From contig JAQCNF010000108.1 in NCBI GenBank assembly GCA_028275165.1, positions 16,871-80,870 of the forward strand: DNA of 64,000 bases. The letters are read 5' to 3'. Below are positions 17,231 through 26,762 of this stretch, piece by piece. Source of the DNA: Haloquadratum sp. (GTDB lineage Archaea > Halobacteriota > Halobacteria > Halobacteriales > Haloferacaceae). The notes under the pieces were generated by a model. That model was not told the origin of the DNA. It ran no database searches and saw only the letters and a list, made by a program, of their open reading frames with translations. The stretch's first letter is position 1, and each line of letters opens with the position of its first letter. Both the position numbers and the translations under genes were made by a program.

Positions 17231-18075
17231 GGCACCTCAACACCGTCTGGTGTACCCCGACGGTCAATTACTTCCGTTGGCGTTAGCCGATCAACTAAGG
17301 CTGGTCGAGTCGGCCGGGTCATTGCCAATAACCGGTCTAATCGCCGTTCGCGAATGATATTGGCTCGGTGATGTGCTGCCACTAAAGCTCGGGCGAGCCT
17401 CATTGATGTTCGTATCGGTGAGACGGTTGAGCCCGGTCGATCGTCCCAGTGCACTGGGACTTCCTGTATCGTATACTCAAAGGCTGCAGCCACTGCAATC
17501 ACTTCGATATCCCATGCAAACCCAGCCTCATATAGATATGGGCGAATCTGCTGCCATACCTCTGCGCTGAACGCTTTTGCCCCACACTGATAGTCGAACA
17601 ACTCTGTGTCGAGTACTCGACGGACTGTCCATGCAAAGATGTCTCCAAGATGCCGACGAGCGAATGTTTGGTGTGTAGCAACCGTTGCCTCTGGATGGCG
17701 CCGCGAGCCGGTTGCAATATGAGTCTCTCCCGTGCGAACCCGGTCGATGATATCGTTGACAGATGATGCTGGAGTGCTCCCGTCAGCATCTGCAAATGCG
17801 AGAACGTCGACCGCCTCACAGAGTGCTTCGAATCCTGCGGTAAGTGCTGCCCCTTTACCGCGGCGCTCGGAGACCGTAGCAACGGTCACACAGTCGGGGA
17901 GTAGCCCCTCCTCTAATGCCTCTATACACGATTGACGAGTTATTGGGGTGGGGTCATCAAGCTCGATTCGGATGTGGTCTGGGTTTATCTCGGCAACGAG
18001 CGCTTCGACGTATGACTGTAATCGCTCGAGAGAAGGCCGAAACGCAGGTATGACAATCCCGAGAGACTCACTCAT
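17227..18075 (-). CDS. Family 2 glycosyltransferase (dolichyl-phosphate sugar transferase type)
   Basis: The 282-residue protein starts with LGIVIPAFRPSLERL, the first strand of the GT-A fold. It has RRGKGAALTAGFEAL near residue 72, the DxD-type metal site in AFADADGSTPA near 95, and DYQCGAKAFSAEVW near 160. This resembles dolichyl-phosphate glucose/mannose synthases without a C-terminal membrane part. Paired with GtrA, it probably charges dolichol phosphate with a hexose for transfer to an outside glycan. The acceptor glycan is unknown and no aglB is nearby. Confidence 0.85.
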   Translation of the reverse strand: MSESLGIVIPAFRPSLERLQSYVEALVAEINPDHIRIELDDPTPITRQSCIEALEEGLLPDCVTVATVSERRGKGAALTAGFEALCEAVDVLAFADADGSTPASSVNDIIDRVRTGETHIATGSRRHPEATVATHQTFARRHLGDIFAWTVRRVLDTELFDYQCGAKAFSAEVWQQIRPYLYEAGFAWDIEVIAVAAAFEYTIQEVPVHWDDRPGSTVSPIRTSMRLARALVAAHHRANIIRERRLDRLLAMTRPTRPALVDRLTPTEVIDRRGTPDGVEVP

Positions 18076-19098
18076 CGACGGAAGTAGGCAATACGTTCGT
18101 AAAAAACCAATCGTAATGTATCGATATTTCTATCTTCCAGCGACTGATCGCGAGCAAGCGAAGCCTCGCAGCCTTAGCCGTGGGCCGAATATGCACTACT
18201 GAGACCGCGAACCACCAATCAATATCCTCCTCATTATCATGAGTAATTCTTCTCATACCGAGCGTCGACGGCGAGCGCCAGCACACCAGCTTCAAGAGAA
18301 ACACCTAACTCGACACTACACAAGCGACGCGATGACTCTGTTCGTCACCGTCACCACTTGTGGCCTATCACAGCGTTTGGCCGTGCCCAGCTGAGGCGTC
18401 GCTCTCCCAGATTGAGTATCATCAGAACCCCTCATCGGACTTAGAAACACGACGAACACGACGCTTCAAACGGCCGCGATGCCAGCGTGGGCGGCAAACG
18501 GGGTCGCCAGGCCCTTCTCGTCAACGAAAGCGCCCGAACTGAAGACGTATCGTCCATGCGGTACGTACCTGGAAGTCGTGGACGTGGACGTTATCAATAT
18601 ACAGCGAGGGCTGACAGGTGCGTCAGCAAGCGTAACCGACGCGTTAAACTCTCGTTCAACAGGCCCCGTTCCCTCTGCCTCATACGTTGTGCGTGCAGCT
18701 TTCGTGGTTTCTATCGCGCTTCTGGAGGTCGCTGCCAGTGATGCCCAGAAGGTGACCGTCTGCCGGTGGGGCAGGCCGAGTGCCTCGGGGCTTGATCTTG
18801 AGGCAATTCACGCAGACGCGAGTCAAATCGACTCTTACACACCGGTTGAATTCGCTAGTGACCAGGACATCAACGTGTGTCATTCGTATGAGCGTAATCA
18901 TGTCTTCCCCCACGCAGGAATCAGCGACGCTGCCGGAGTGCAGAATCGACCGGTGCCCCGGAAGTCGGTGGCGAGGACACGGGAGATTGCCGAATCGGAG
19001 CCTCAGCGACGTCGATCTCCGCGGCACGGTCCTCTCTCCCAACGCATCTGTGAGTACATCGACGACCGTGGCTCAGACAAGCGAGTCTGCACGGCCGG
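18076..19098. other. Long gene-free stretch, GC-rich from about 18.3 kb
   Basis: About 1 kb without a gene I can support. The first 200 bases are ordinary, with a short segment at 18161-18190 (agccttagccgtgggccg) that resembles the end hairpins of IS1341-type elements. From about 18300 the base composition becomes clearly richer in G and C than the flanks. The plus-strand frame 18479-19246 is open but overlaps the end of the opposite nucleoside hydrolase gene and looks like a by-product of high GC. Minus-strand frames are broken by stops. I read the stretch as degraded foreign DNA, without proof. Confidence 0.45.
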
Positions 19099-20034
19099 TC
19101 ACGACTCGATGGTGAGTGACTGGAGTGCATCAACGAGTTCTGCCTGGAACACTGACGCGTCGATATCGACAGCCACCTCCGCGTTGGGCTCGCGGTCAGT
19201 CCGGGGGCGGTCATCACACGCCAGCGCACCCCGATGCGAGCCGTAGGTTTCGACCTCAGCGGGATACGACTCGAACTCAAGTACGTCCGCAAGTTGATCG
19301 ATGCCGACGGTGGCGTCGTGGACCTTCGGCGGGGTCCCCTCGTCTAGCGCGTCGTCGACATTCTCAGGGGCGGCGTACGCCAGCCACGATGCAAGCGTCC
19401 GAAGCGGCTCGTCGCTGCTTGCCCACTCACGGATCGTGTCGGACGGCACCGTCGTGTGATTTGTCACGTCGAGGCCGACCAGTTTCGGACCCGCCTGTCG
19501 GACGACCCGGCGTGCTGCCTCAGGGTCAGCGTAGAAGTTGTACTCTGCTGTGGGCGAGGCGTTGCCAGTCACAAACGCGGCTCCCCCCATCACCTGCAGG
19601 TCGTCAAGTAGCTCCGGCAGTTCAGGCTCAAGCGCCAACGCCAGCGCGACATTCGTCAGCGGACCGACGGCCAGTAGCGTCAGTTCGCCTGGGTTGGCGC
19701 GCGCCCGCTCAACGATGACGTTCGCCCCAGCGGTCGCTACTGGATCAGCCGTTGGCTCCGGTGGTTGTGTGTGAAGTCCACGGGGACCATGGACGTGTGA
19801 CGCCGTCTCCAGTTCGCGAACTAGCGGCGCGTCCGCACCTGGCGCGACTGGGACATCGGTCTCGCCGAGCCACTCGAGTATCGCGCGGGCGTTTCGGGTT
19901 GTGTGCTCAAGCCCGACGTTGCCAGCCACAGTTGTCACGGCTTCGATGTCGAGTCGCTCCGTCGCGGCGGCCAGCGCGATTAACACCGCGTCGTCGTTTC
20001 CGGGGTCGACGTCGATGAGTACTGAGGAAGCCAT
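19099..20034 (-). CDS. Nucleoside hydrolase (inosine-uridine preferring type)
   Basis: The 311-residue enzyme cleaves the N-glycosidic bond of nucleosides to free base and ribose. The calcium-binding signature DVDPGNDDAV lies near residue 8, LLAVGPLTNVALAL near 115, MGGAAFVTGNASPTAEYNFY near 140, and the late histidine segment KVHDATVGID near 230. The ATG at 20034 (MASSVLIDVDPG) is chosen over an upstream frame that adds 37 atypical residues. The gene has visibly higher GC, notably at third codon positions, than the neighbouring core genes, suggesting acquisition from a GC-rich haloarchaeon. Confidence 0.9.
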   Translation of the reverse strand: MASSVLIDVDPGNDDAVLIALAAATERLDIEAVTTVAGNVGLEHTTRNARAILEWLGETDVPVAPGADAPLVRELETASHVHGPRGLHTQPPEPTADPVATAGANVIVERARANPGELTLLAVGPLTNVALALALEPELPELLDDLQVMGGAAFVTGNASPTAEYNFYADPEAARRVVRQAGPKLVGLDVTNHTTVPSDTIREWASSDEPLRTLASWLAYAAPENVDDALDEGTPPKVHDATVGIDQLADVLEFESYPAEVETYGSHRGALACDDRPRTDREPNAEVAVDIDASVFQAELVDALQSLTIES

Positions 20035-20307
20035 GAAACGCGGTTTGGGACTTGAGGGAATAAATATCTGGGTTGCAACCCGACTTGCGCAATGGCGAGA
20101 CGACAACAGCACCGCACCCTCAAAACCTCCTCTGTGTGTATACAAAGTCAGTGTGACTGTATTTCATCGCTATTTTTTCCCCTTGTCGCACCTCTGTGTA
20201 ATAATCTATACCCAAGTTGTCGAGCTTCATTCACAGCCGCCCCGACAGCCGACACGATCACCAAACGGCATAGATATCAGGGTCCTCCATCAGACAATGA
20301 ATAACGC

Positions 20308-22623
20308 ATGGAGTATCTGCTCATCGCGCGTTGGGTGTTGGTGTATGTTGTTCTTTTTCTCCTCACAGCTCCAATCACAGCGCGACTATCACGACATATT
20401 AGCGGATATGGGGTCGGATTTGCACTCCCGCTCGGATTTGTTATCCTCAGTGTTCCGGCGTACTGGGTGGGGCAATGGCGGTGGGGGCCACTCGCCTATC
20501 TCGTTGGACTTGGCACACTGCTCACGCTTAGTAGCATCGCGCTGTGTGAGTGGGAACCCTTGCGAGACTTGCGAGTCGATCGCCATCCAGCGAGTCGTAT
20601 TGATGGAATCTATCTGATTGAATTATTTTCGGTATTCCTGCTCGGATTCGGATGTATCCTCCTCATACGGAGCTACGACCCTGGTGTCATTCCTGTTGGC
20701 GGCGAGAAGTTTCTTGACTTTGGATTGTTACAAACATTGTCTCGGTCGGCAGTACTTCCTCCGATGGACTTCTGGTTTGCTGGTGAGCGCGTTCAGTACT
20801 ACTATGGTGGGCATCTTACCACGACAATTTTGGGTTGGTTGACGAGCACGCCACCACGATATGCGTATAACCTTTCGTTAGCTGGATTTTTTGGCGCACT
20901 TCTTGCTGCTGTGTATGAATTGGCAGGACTCATCTGGGCAACTGCTGGCGGGAATCGCCGCTTGGCTGGGGGGCTCGCTGTCTATTTCGTTGGTTGGGCA
21001 AGTAACCTATACACACCGACTCGCCTCACTCTCCAAGTGCTTCCAACGTCAATTCAGCGTCCGATCATCAACACTGTTGCCAGCCAGACGGGAGTCTCAT
21101 CGTCGGAGCTACGTGATACTTCTTCCTCGTTTTATTATTGGGATGCTTCCCGAGTGATTGAGGGAACGATCAACGAGTTTCCACTCTTTGCCTGGCTCAA
21201 TGGAGACCTCCACGCACATATGCTAGGACAGCCGATACTTGTCCTTGCTATGGCGGTCGGATTTATTTACTACTGCACGCCACCAGACAACAGACGTGAT
21301 CGACAAGTACTCATCTTCGTCATCATACCTGTTGTCGCAGGCTGGCAAGCGATTCAAAATACCTGGAGCTTTCCAAGTGTCCTCGCAATTGGAGTGCTGA
21401 CCGTCTTTTTTGCCCCATCAGCCCCACGCAGTCTTTTCCGGACGCCGGCGAGCACACCACAGTCATCAGCTCAATCTCAGGGCTCTTTCTTCGATGTACT
21501 GCGACGAATGAGTTGGGTTGGCGTGGTGGCTGTTTGTATAACAATTATCGCTGTCATTGTCGCGCTACCGTTCGTTTCGGGTCCGGCGACAGGCGGTGGG
21601 AGTCGTAGTCTCGCGCTCCTTCCACCGTCTATGCGCAGTAGTCTTGGCGCATTTCTTCTCGTTCATGGATTGTTTATGCTAATCCTGTGGACTCTTTTGT
21701 TTCGAGAGAGTCGGTGGGTGTTTGTCTGTATCGCTGCGGCCGGTGCGATACTCGGGAGCCTGCTGTCAATTCCTGCGGCTGTTGCGGTCGTTCCACTTCT
21801 CGTCGGCAGTGGCTGGATGGTATGGACCCGACGCGAATTTGGGTACATAGGAGTACTGCTTATTGGTGGAACAGGATTGCTATTGCTTGTCGAGCTCGTC
21901 TACGTGAACGAACAGGCAGGGCCTGGACGGATGAACACCGTATTCAAAACATACGCACAGGTGTGGCTCTTTCTTGCCATTTCCTCTGGAGTGGCACTCT
22001 CGAAGATTCGACGTCGTCTTACAAGCACCCGCTGGACTCAGACGCTTGGTGTGATCATCATCGTTGGTGTGGTTATTTTGAGTGGTCTTTATGGGGGGTT
22101 CGCCGTCGGTGCGCATTTGGACAGCGGTCCGCCACCCGGGGGGCCAACTCTTGATGCGACAGCGTTTGTTGACCAGCGACATCCTGAGAGTGCTGAGGCA
22201 ATCGAATGGATTGATCAGCGGCCGGGCCAACCAGTGCTTCTCGAAGCGCCAGGCACTACCCGGTATGGCGTCTCAGATACACGCTCACGGGCGATGTATA
22301 GTTGGAGTGGTAATCCTGCCTCAAGCCTCACGGGCGTCCCAACTGTTGCGGGGTGGGCACACGAAGTCGGGTATCGTGGGCAAGATGCCTATCGTGCTCG
22401 TGTGACTGATGTCGATACCATGTATACGGGTACAACCGGTGAGCGAGCCCGACTTCTACACAAATACAATGTATCATATATCTGGGTTGGGCCCAGTGAA
22501 AAAGCGCGATATGAGCAACTCAATATGTCAATGGATGGAGTTCGACTTGCACATCAATCAGGAGCAGTGCGCATTTATTCGGTATCCACGGCAAGCTTGC
22601 CTCGTTCAGCTTCCGCTGGCTGA
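20308..22623 (+). CDS. DUF2298-family polytopic membrane protein
   Basis: The 771-residue protein has many hydrophobic helices. It has the motifs of the DUF2298 (archaeal/Chloroflexi 'YYY') family: SRSAVLPPMDFWFAGERVQY followed by YYGGHL near residue 155, and NEFPLFAWLNGDLHAHM near 290. The late soluble part (about 610-770) has WIDQRPGQPVLLEAPG. The family resembles membrane glycosyltransferases, with the active site facing outside, but its reaction is unproven. Its C-terminal codons overlap the end of the opposite HAH_0734-type gene by 18 bases. Confidence 0.82.
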   Translation: MEYLLIARWVLVYVVLFLLTAPITARLSRHISGYGVGFALPLGFVILSVPAYWVGQWRWGPLAYLVGLGTLLTLSSIALCEWEPLRDLRVDRHPASRIDGIYLIELFSVFLLGFGCILLIRSYDPGVIPVGGEKFLDFGLLQTLSRSAVLPPMDFWFAGERVQYYYGGHLTTTILGWLTSTPPRYAYNLSLAGFFGALLAAVYELAGLIWATAGGNRRLAGGLAVYFVGWASNLYTPTRLTLQVLPTSIQRPIINTVASQTGVSSSELRDTSSSFYYWDASRVIEGTINEFPLFAWLNGDLHAHMLGQPILVLAMAVGFIYYCTPPDNRRDRQVLIFVIIPVVAGWQAIQNTWSFPSVLAIGVLTVFFAPSAPRSLFRTPASTPQSSAQSQGSFFDVLRRMSWVGVVAVCITIIAVIVALPFVSGPATGGGSRSLALLPPSMRSSLGAFLLVHGLFMLILWTLLFRESRWVFVCIAAAGAILGSLLSIPAAVAVVPLLVGSGWMVWTRREFGYIGVLLIGGTGLLLLVELVYVNEQAGPGRMNTVFKTYAQVWLFLAISSGVALSKIRRRLTSTRWTQTLGVIIIVGVVILSGLYGGFAVGAHLDSGPPPGGPTLDATAFVDQRHPESAEAIEWIDQRPGQPVLLEAPGTTRYGVSDTRSRAMYSWSGNPASSLTGVPTVAGWAHEVGYRGQDAYRARVTDVDTMYTGTTGERARLLHKYNVSYIWVGPSEKARYEQLNMSMDGVRLAHQSGAVRIYSVSTASLPRSASAG

Positions 22624-22863
22624 TTTCACCGTGACTGCGGTGCCATCGATGGCTTCGACGTCCAGGAAGTGGGGGACGTATTGTCGTTTCTCAAATATTT
22701 CTCGCTCGTCATCGGTCCCCACGGTACACCACAATTGAGGCGTGTCTGGACCGTGATAATCGCCCTGTCGGTCGATAGAGAAACAAATCAACTCCTCGCC
22801 CTCAACCTCAATTACTGCATCGCGGTGAATTCCAGGATCCCCCGTAATAATGAGTTTCTTCAT
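22606..22863 (-). CDS. Conserved haloarchaeal small protein (HAH_0734 family)
   Basis: The 85-residue acidic protein begins MKKLIITGDPGIHRDAVIEV and has SIDRQGDYHGPDTPQLWC in the middle. I recognise this pattern as the haloarchaeal HAH_0734 family, whose role is unknown. It has a single central cysteine and no membrane helix. It converges on, and slightly overlaps, the DUF2298 gene and is divergent from rpl44e, with about 108 bases between their starts. Confidence 0.75.
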   Translation of the reverse strand: MKKLIITGDPGIHRDAVIEVEGEELICFSIDRQGDYHGPDTPQLWCTVGTDDEREIFEKRQYVPHFLDVEAIDGTAVTVKSASGS

Positions 22864-22971
22864 GAATCTGATTGTAACAGTGAGTGCTTAATCGCTTCGA
22901 ATAAGCATATAGATGGCGAACCAAACGGGTTTTAACTGTCAGCAGTTGATTTTTGTGCAAGGTAGATACTT

Positions 22972-23253
22972 ATGGAAATGCCACGTCGATTCAATACGTA
23001 CTGTCCAAACTGCGACAGTCACAACGAACATGAAGTAGAAAAAGTACGGTCTGGCCGTTCAACCGGCATGAAGTGGAACGCGCGTCAGACACGGCGCAAT
23101 AAATCAACGATCGGAAACGCCGGCAAGTTCTCAAAGGTCCCCGGTGGTGATAAGCCGACAAAGAAGACACACCTGAAATATATCTGCTCAGGCTGTGGCA
23201 AAGCGCATATGCGTGAGGGATGGCGTGCTGGTCGCCTCCGATTTCAGGAGTAA
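22972..23253 (+). CDS. rpl44e: Large-subunit ribosomal protein eL42 (L44e)
   Basis: The 93-residue basic protein binds near the E site of the large ribosomal subunit. It begins [20 protein letters not shown] and carries the zinc-binding CPNC and CSGC pairs. [20 protein letters not shown] is the family's conserved middle. A TATA-like ttttaact about 38 bases upstream suggests a short leader. It heads the cluster rpl44e-rps27e-aIF2a-nop10-PAC2, a conserved archaeal translation operon. Confidence 0.97.
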   Translation: MEMPRRFNTYCPNCDSHNEHEVEKVRSGRSTGMKWNARQTRRNKSTIGNAGKFSKVPGGDKPTKKTHLKYICSGCGKAHMREGWRAGRLRFQE

Positions 23254-23255
23254 TC

Positions 23256-23447
23256 ATGGCGGGGAACTTCTATCAAATTCGTTGTGCAGATTGCGAGAAC
23301 GAACAGGTCGCGTTCGGAAAGGCATCAACAGAAATTCATTGTGCAGTCTGTGGAACGACACTTGCGACGCCGACTGGTGGTGACGCGGAATTCCACTGTG
23401 AGGTTATCGAGACTGTTGAGCGTCGCCCATCTGAAGCGCAAGTGTAA
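23256..23447 (+). CDS. rps27e: Small-subunit ribosomal protein eS27 (S27e)
   Basis: The 63-residue protein has the zinc ribbon CADC near residue 10 and CAVC near 29, the standard eS27 arrangement. The start at 23256 ([10 protein letters not shown]) lies two bases after the rpl44e stop, so the two are translationally linked. The longer open frame to 23220 would overlap rpl44e and is not used. Length is typical for archaea. Confidence 0.95.
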   Translation: MAGNFYQIRCADCENEQVAFGKASTEIHCAVCGTTLATPTGGDAEFHCEVIETVERRPSEAQV

Positions 23448-23473
23448 CTTATCGCGCTCACATAGTATCGCGT

Positions 23474-24277
23474 ATGAAATACAGAGGCTGGCCAGATACT
23501 GGTGAACTGGTCGTTGGAGAGGTAGATGAAATTGCTGATTTTGGAGTGTTCGTTGACCTTGATGAGTATCAGGAGAAACGTGGACTCTGCCATATTAGTG
23601 AGGTTGCCAGTGGGTGGATTAAGAATGTCCGTGACCATGTCCGCGAAGGGCAGACTGTTGTTGCCAAAGTGCTCGACGTCGATAAGAGCGCACAACAGAT
23701 TGATCTCTCGGTCAAAGACGTCAATGAGCATCAACGAAAGGAAACGATTCAAAAGTGGAAAAATGAGCAAAAGGCGGACAACTGGATGGAGATCGCCTTC
23801 GGTGAAGAAATCGATGATGAGCGCTACAGCGCGGTCGCAAACGCGCTGTTGACCGAGTTTGAGAGTCTGTATGATGGCTTTGAACAGGCAGCGATTCACG
23901 GGCACGAGGCGCTTGAGCCAGTCACCCTTGATGATGCTGAGATCGATGCGATTGTTGAGACTGCGCGACAGAACGTCTCGGTCCCATACGTTACAGTGAC
24001 CGGCTATGTCGATCTCTCTTGTCCAAGCGGAGCAGGCGTCGATGAGATCAAATCAGCACTCAGAGCAGCCGAAGGGGATGCTGAATCGATTAGTGACGAG
24101 ATAGATCTTGAAGTCACATACGTTGGTGCACCTGAGTATCGGATTCGCGTACAAGCTCCAGATTATCAAACAGCAGAGAGTGCTCTTGAGACTGCTGCGG
24201 CACGTGCTGATGACTCGCTCGTGGCAGATGGCGGGACAGTTCAATACCATCGTGACCGCCGCACCGAAGACGAGTAG
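23474..24277 (+). CDS. eif2a: Translation initiation factor aIF2 subunit alpha
   Basis: The 267-residue protein is the alpha subunit of the aIF2 heterotrimer that carries initiator tRNA to the ribosome. The N-terminal S1/OB domain shows [20 protein letters not shown] then [20 protein letters not shown] (about 1-85). A helical middle and a C-terminal alpha-beta domain ([16 protein letters not shown], about 175-260) follow. A TATA-like aacttatc precedes it by about 28 bases, so an internal promoter is possible within the operon. The initiator tRNA it binds is encoded in the same window. Confidence 0.96.
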   Translation: MKYRGWPDTGELVVGEVDEIADFGVFVDLDEYQEKRGLCHISEVASGWIKNVRDHVREGQTVVAKVLDVDKSAQQIDLSVKDVNEHQRKETIQKWKNEQKADNWMEIAFGEEIDDERYSAVANALLTEFESLYDGFEQAAIHGHEALEPVTLDDAEIDAIVETARQNVSVPYVTVTGYVDLSCPSGAGVDEIKSALRAAEGDAESISDEIDLEVTYVGAPEYRIRVQAPDYQTAESALETAAARADDSLVADGGTVQYHRDRRTEDE

Positions 24278-24285
24278 ACAACACG

Positions 24286-24468
24286 ATGCGCTCTGATATC
24301 CAACGGTGTGCAGAGTGGAAATCGACCCACGATCGACCAATTTACACTCTCGACGATACGTGTCCCGACTGCGGAGCCACGACCGAGAACGTCACGCCGC
24401 CGCCATTCGATCCAGAAGACACTCACGGTCAGTACCGACGCGCTCTTAAAGAGCGCGCTCGGGAATGA
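24286..24468 (+). CDS. nop10: H/ACA ribonucleoprotein subunit Nop10
   Basis: The 60-residue protein is the scaffold of the box H/ACA pseudouridylation complex. It has the C-terminal family signature PPPFDPEDTHGQYRRALKER and a CPDC pair near residue 27. The first zinc half, CxxC in many archaea, reads CAEW here, so only three cysteines remain; haloarchaeal Nop10 proteins commonly look like this. It lies eight bases after aIF2a and four before the PAC2 gene. Confidence 0.93.
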   Translation: MRSDIQRCAEWKSTHDRPIYTLDDTCPDCGATTENVTPPPFDPEDTHGQYRRALKERARE

Positions 24469-24472
24469 GGGT

Positions 24473-25231
24473 ATGGATTCTATTGAAGTCGAAACTGTTG
24501 CTGAGGCTGATCTCCAGGAACCAGTCCTCATAGAAGGGCTTCCAGGTGTAGGCCACGTCGGCAAGTTAGCGGCCGAACATCTGATTGAAGAGTTCAATTC
24601 AAAGCTCATCACACGGGTGTATGCTGAAGAGTTTCCCCCACAGGTAAGCGTTGATGAGAGTGGTGTCACAGAGTTGGCACACGCATCTTTTTATGCTGTT
24701 GAAGCTGACGCCAGCGACTTACTCGTCCTTACCGGGGATCACCAAGCACAGTCACATGCTGGTCATTATCAGCTCACAGATACGTTCTTAGATATCGCCT
24801 CCTCAGCGGGCGCGGATTCGATCTATGCACTGGGCGGAGTTCCGACGGGCGAGTTAGTTGAAGAACCTGACGTCTTAGGCGCAGTCACAGGAGAGGCACA
24901 GACAGAGGGGCTCATCGATGCAGGTGTCGAATTCCGCGATGGTGAACCCGCAGGTGGGATTGTTGGTGTCAGTGGATTGTTACTCGGACTCGGTGGTCGT
25001 CAAGGATATTCAGCTGCCTGTTTGATGGGCGAAACGAGCGGCTATCTCGTTGATCCGACCAGTGCACAGGTTGTACTCGAAGTGCTCGAGTCTGTACTCG
25101 GCTTCGAAGTTGAGTATGAATCACTCGAAGAGCGCGCTGAAGAAATGAAAGAAGTCGTCGAGAAGCTACAGCAGATGCAGGGCCAGCAACAGGGGCTCCC
25201 GGCCGATGATGACCTTCGCTACATTGGATAA
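24473..25231 (+). CDS. PAC2-family (proteasome assembly chaperone-like) protein
   Basis: The 252-residue protein has the PAC2 pattern: EPVLIEGLPGVGHVGKLAAE near residue 15, LLVLTGDHQAQ near 85, IYALGGVPTGEL near 120 and GGIVGVSGLLLGLGGRQGY near 160. A C-terminal coiled segment (EERAEEMKEVVEKLQQMQGQ) follows. The archaeal role is unproven; the name comes from eukaryotic PAC2/Pba2 assembly factors. The start at 24473 comes after a gaatgagggt purine stretch and ends the translation operon. The longer frame back into nop10 is rejected. Confidence 0.88.
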   Translation: MDSIEVETVAEADLQEPVLIEGLPGVGHVGKLAAEHLIEEFNSKLITRVYAEEFPPQVSVDESGVTELAHASFYAVEADASDLLVLTGDHQAQSHAGHYQLTDTFLDIASSAGADSIYALGGVPTGELVEEPDVLGAVTGEAQTEGLIDAGVEFRDGEPAGGIVGVSGLLLGLGGRQGYSAACLMGETSGYLVDPTSAQVVLEVLESVLGFEVEYESLEERAEEMKEVVEKLQQMQGQQQGLPADDDLRYIG

Positions 25232-25815
25232 CCGAATCAGCTAATGATTGTTAGCACCGTAATTTCCTGTATTCGAAATCGAACACGTCAACTGGCGCTT
25301 CGAGCCTGATGCATAGTGCGAGCGCATACCCGCGTTCTTAGGCCCGGGAGGAGGTCAAGAGTGCAGGTTCGCACAGCAATACTAGTCAGATTGTCAACGA
25401 CTGCGAATATATCATGCGTGTTACTCAAGATAACACCCCCGCCGAATGGCTCTCGATTTATTGGATATATGATAGTGTTGACAGCCGCCTCTATACTCCT
25501 CAGGCGACAGCCACGCTCGTCGTGTGACAGATGCGAAATCCCACAGCCTGATATGGTTGGCTTTTGATCTAACCACTCTACTGGGTGTTTTAGCGCGTGG
25601 GTTTCATCCAGGGGAGATGAGATAAATAATTCAGGTCAGTATTATGATTGATGACTGCAGAGGTGTTCCCTCCAACCACATCTGTGCGACTTACTCGCCT
25701 CGCTCATGATCCTGCTTTTTGAACTGGAGGTCTCATTTTTCACAGTTCACAGGCGCTCAGTCCCAGCCCCCGTCCGCAAGGAGCGAGCAACGCGAGCGAG
25801 TAGGGCAAGGGGAGT
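25232..25815. other. Gene-free region with IS1341-type element remnant
   Basis: About 580 bases with no supported gene between the PAC2 gene and the phzF-like gene. At 25327-25361 the sequence has an imperfect hairpin (cccgcgttcttaggcccggg) followed by aggaggtcaag. This resembles the right-end hairpin of haloarchaeal IS1341-type (IS200/IS605) elements. Further on, 25772-25800 has an aaggagcgagcaacgcgagc run of the kind seen around such elements. No transposase frame survives, so this is read as a remnant. Confidence 0.45.
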
Positions 25816-26742
25816 TCATATGATCTCATCATTATCGTCGCTTGGGACGACAATCGTCCCTTGGAGAGTAGTCACCACTTGCCCACCGACAGCCATAGAA
25901 TCACCTACTGTTACGGTAAGATGCGATGGTGTCCCTGCGAAGTGGCTGGCCTCGATAGTCATCGTTCCTGGCAGTGAGTCAACCGCTTCTGCCATCTGAA
26001 GATACGCTGCACATCCAACTGCTGCGACTGGAGCGGCGACTAATTCAGTTCCTTCAGCATCGAACCACCGAGCATGCAGCGTGCTATGAGCCGCGATTGT
26101 ATCGAAGGTAAATAGACAGCAGCCATCGGTTTCGTACTGCTGGCAGAGTTTGCTAATTCCTGTCGACTGTATTCCCGGTGTTCGTAATGACTCCAGAAAT
26201 ACGACGGGAATATGTAAAAATGACTTTTCTGCCTGTGTGACTCCTGGCGATAGAGACCGACCAACCTCAGAAAGAGCCTCCGCTGGGAGCGATAGTTGCG
26301 TAGCGACGGCAGCATAGTCAATTTCGGCGAAAGATGCCTCTGGGGTGTCCATCTGAACCGACAGGCCACTATCGGCATTGCAATTGATTCTCCGTGAGTC
26401 TGATTCGGAGCCAGTGTCCGATCCACTTTCTGTCTCAGAGTATAATACTGCTTGTTCGCCGGGTTTGAGTGCGTATGCTGCGACGGCAAGCGCGGCCGCA
26501 TCCCCTCGTTCGTTCTCTGTATCGACCCAGTCCCATCTAATCTGGTCAGGACTGCTTTCGTTCGAAGTGATAAATGCAGTTTCGATGCCTCCGAGTTCTC
26601 GCACAATTGTCTGCTGTTGGGCCTCGGTCAGACACGCTGCCTCAGGCACAACTCCGACTGTGAGACCGCCATATGGCTCCCTGCTAAAGACATCTGTGAG
26701 TTGAACTGTAACCGTATCATCTATCGAAGTAAAGTCGCTCAT
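25816..26742 (-). CDS. PhzF-family protein (isomerase/epimerase-like)
   Basis: The 308-residue protein has the PhzF features: an N-terminal TVQLTDVFSREPYGGLTVGV, the catalytic-type glutamate in RELGGIETAFI near residue 50, and a second alpha-beta half with STLHARWFDAEGTEL and APVAAVGCAAYLQMAEA. PhzF isomerises a dihydroanthranilate in phenazine synthesis; most relatives have unknown substrates and no phenazine genes are here. The first-half insertion around 115-135 is very acidic. It lies 20 bases downstream of scpA on the same strand. Confidence 0.85.
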   Translation of the reverse strand: MSDFTSIDDTVTVQLTDVFSREPYGGLTVGVVPEAACLTEAQQQTIVRELGGIETAFITSNESSPDQIRWDWVDTENERGDAAALAVAAYALKPGEQAVLYSETESGSDTGSESDSRRINCNADSGLSVQMDTPEASFAEIDYAAVATQLSLPAEALSEVGRSLSPGVTQAEKSFLHIPVVFLESLRTPGIQSTGISKLCQQYETDGCCLFTFDTIAAHSTLHARWFDAEGTELVAAPVAAVGCAAYLQMAEAVDSLPGTMTIEASHFAGTPSHLTVTVGDSMAVGGQVVTTLQGTIVVPSDDNDEII

Positions 26743-26762
26743 TTTAGCATGGATATGTCGTC

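Noticed and set aside
18479..19246. A 255-codon open frame on the plus strand
   Set aside because: It overlaps the 3' end of the well-supported nucleoside hydrolase on the other strand, has no recognisable motif, and long open antisense frames are expected in GC-rich sequence.
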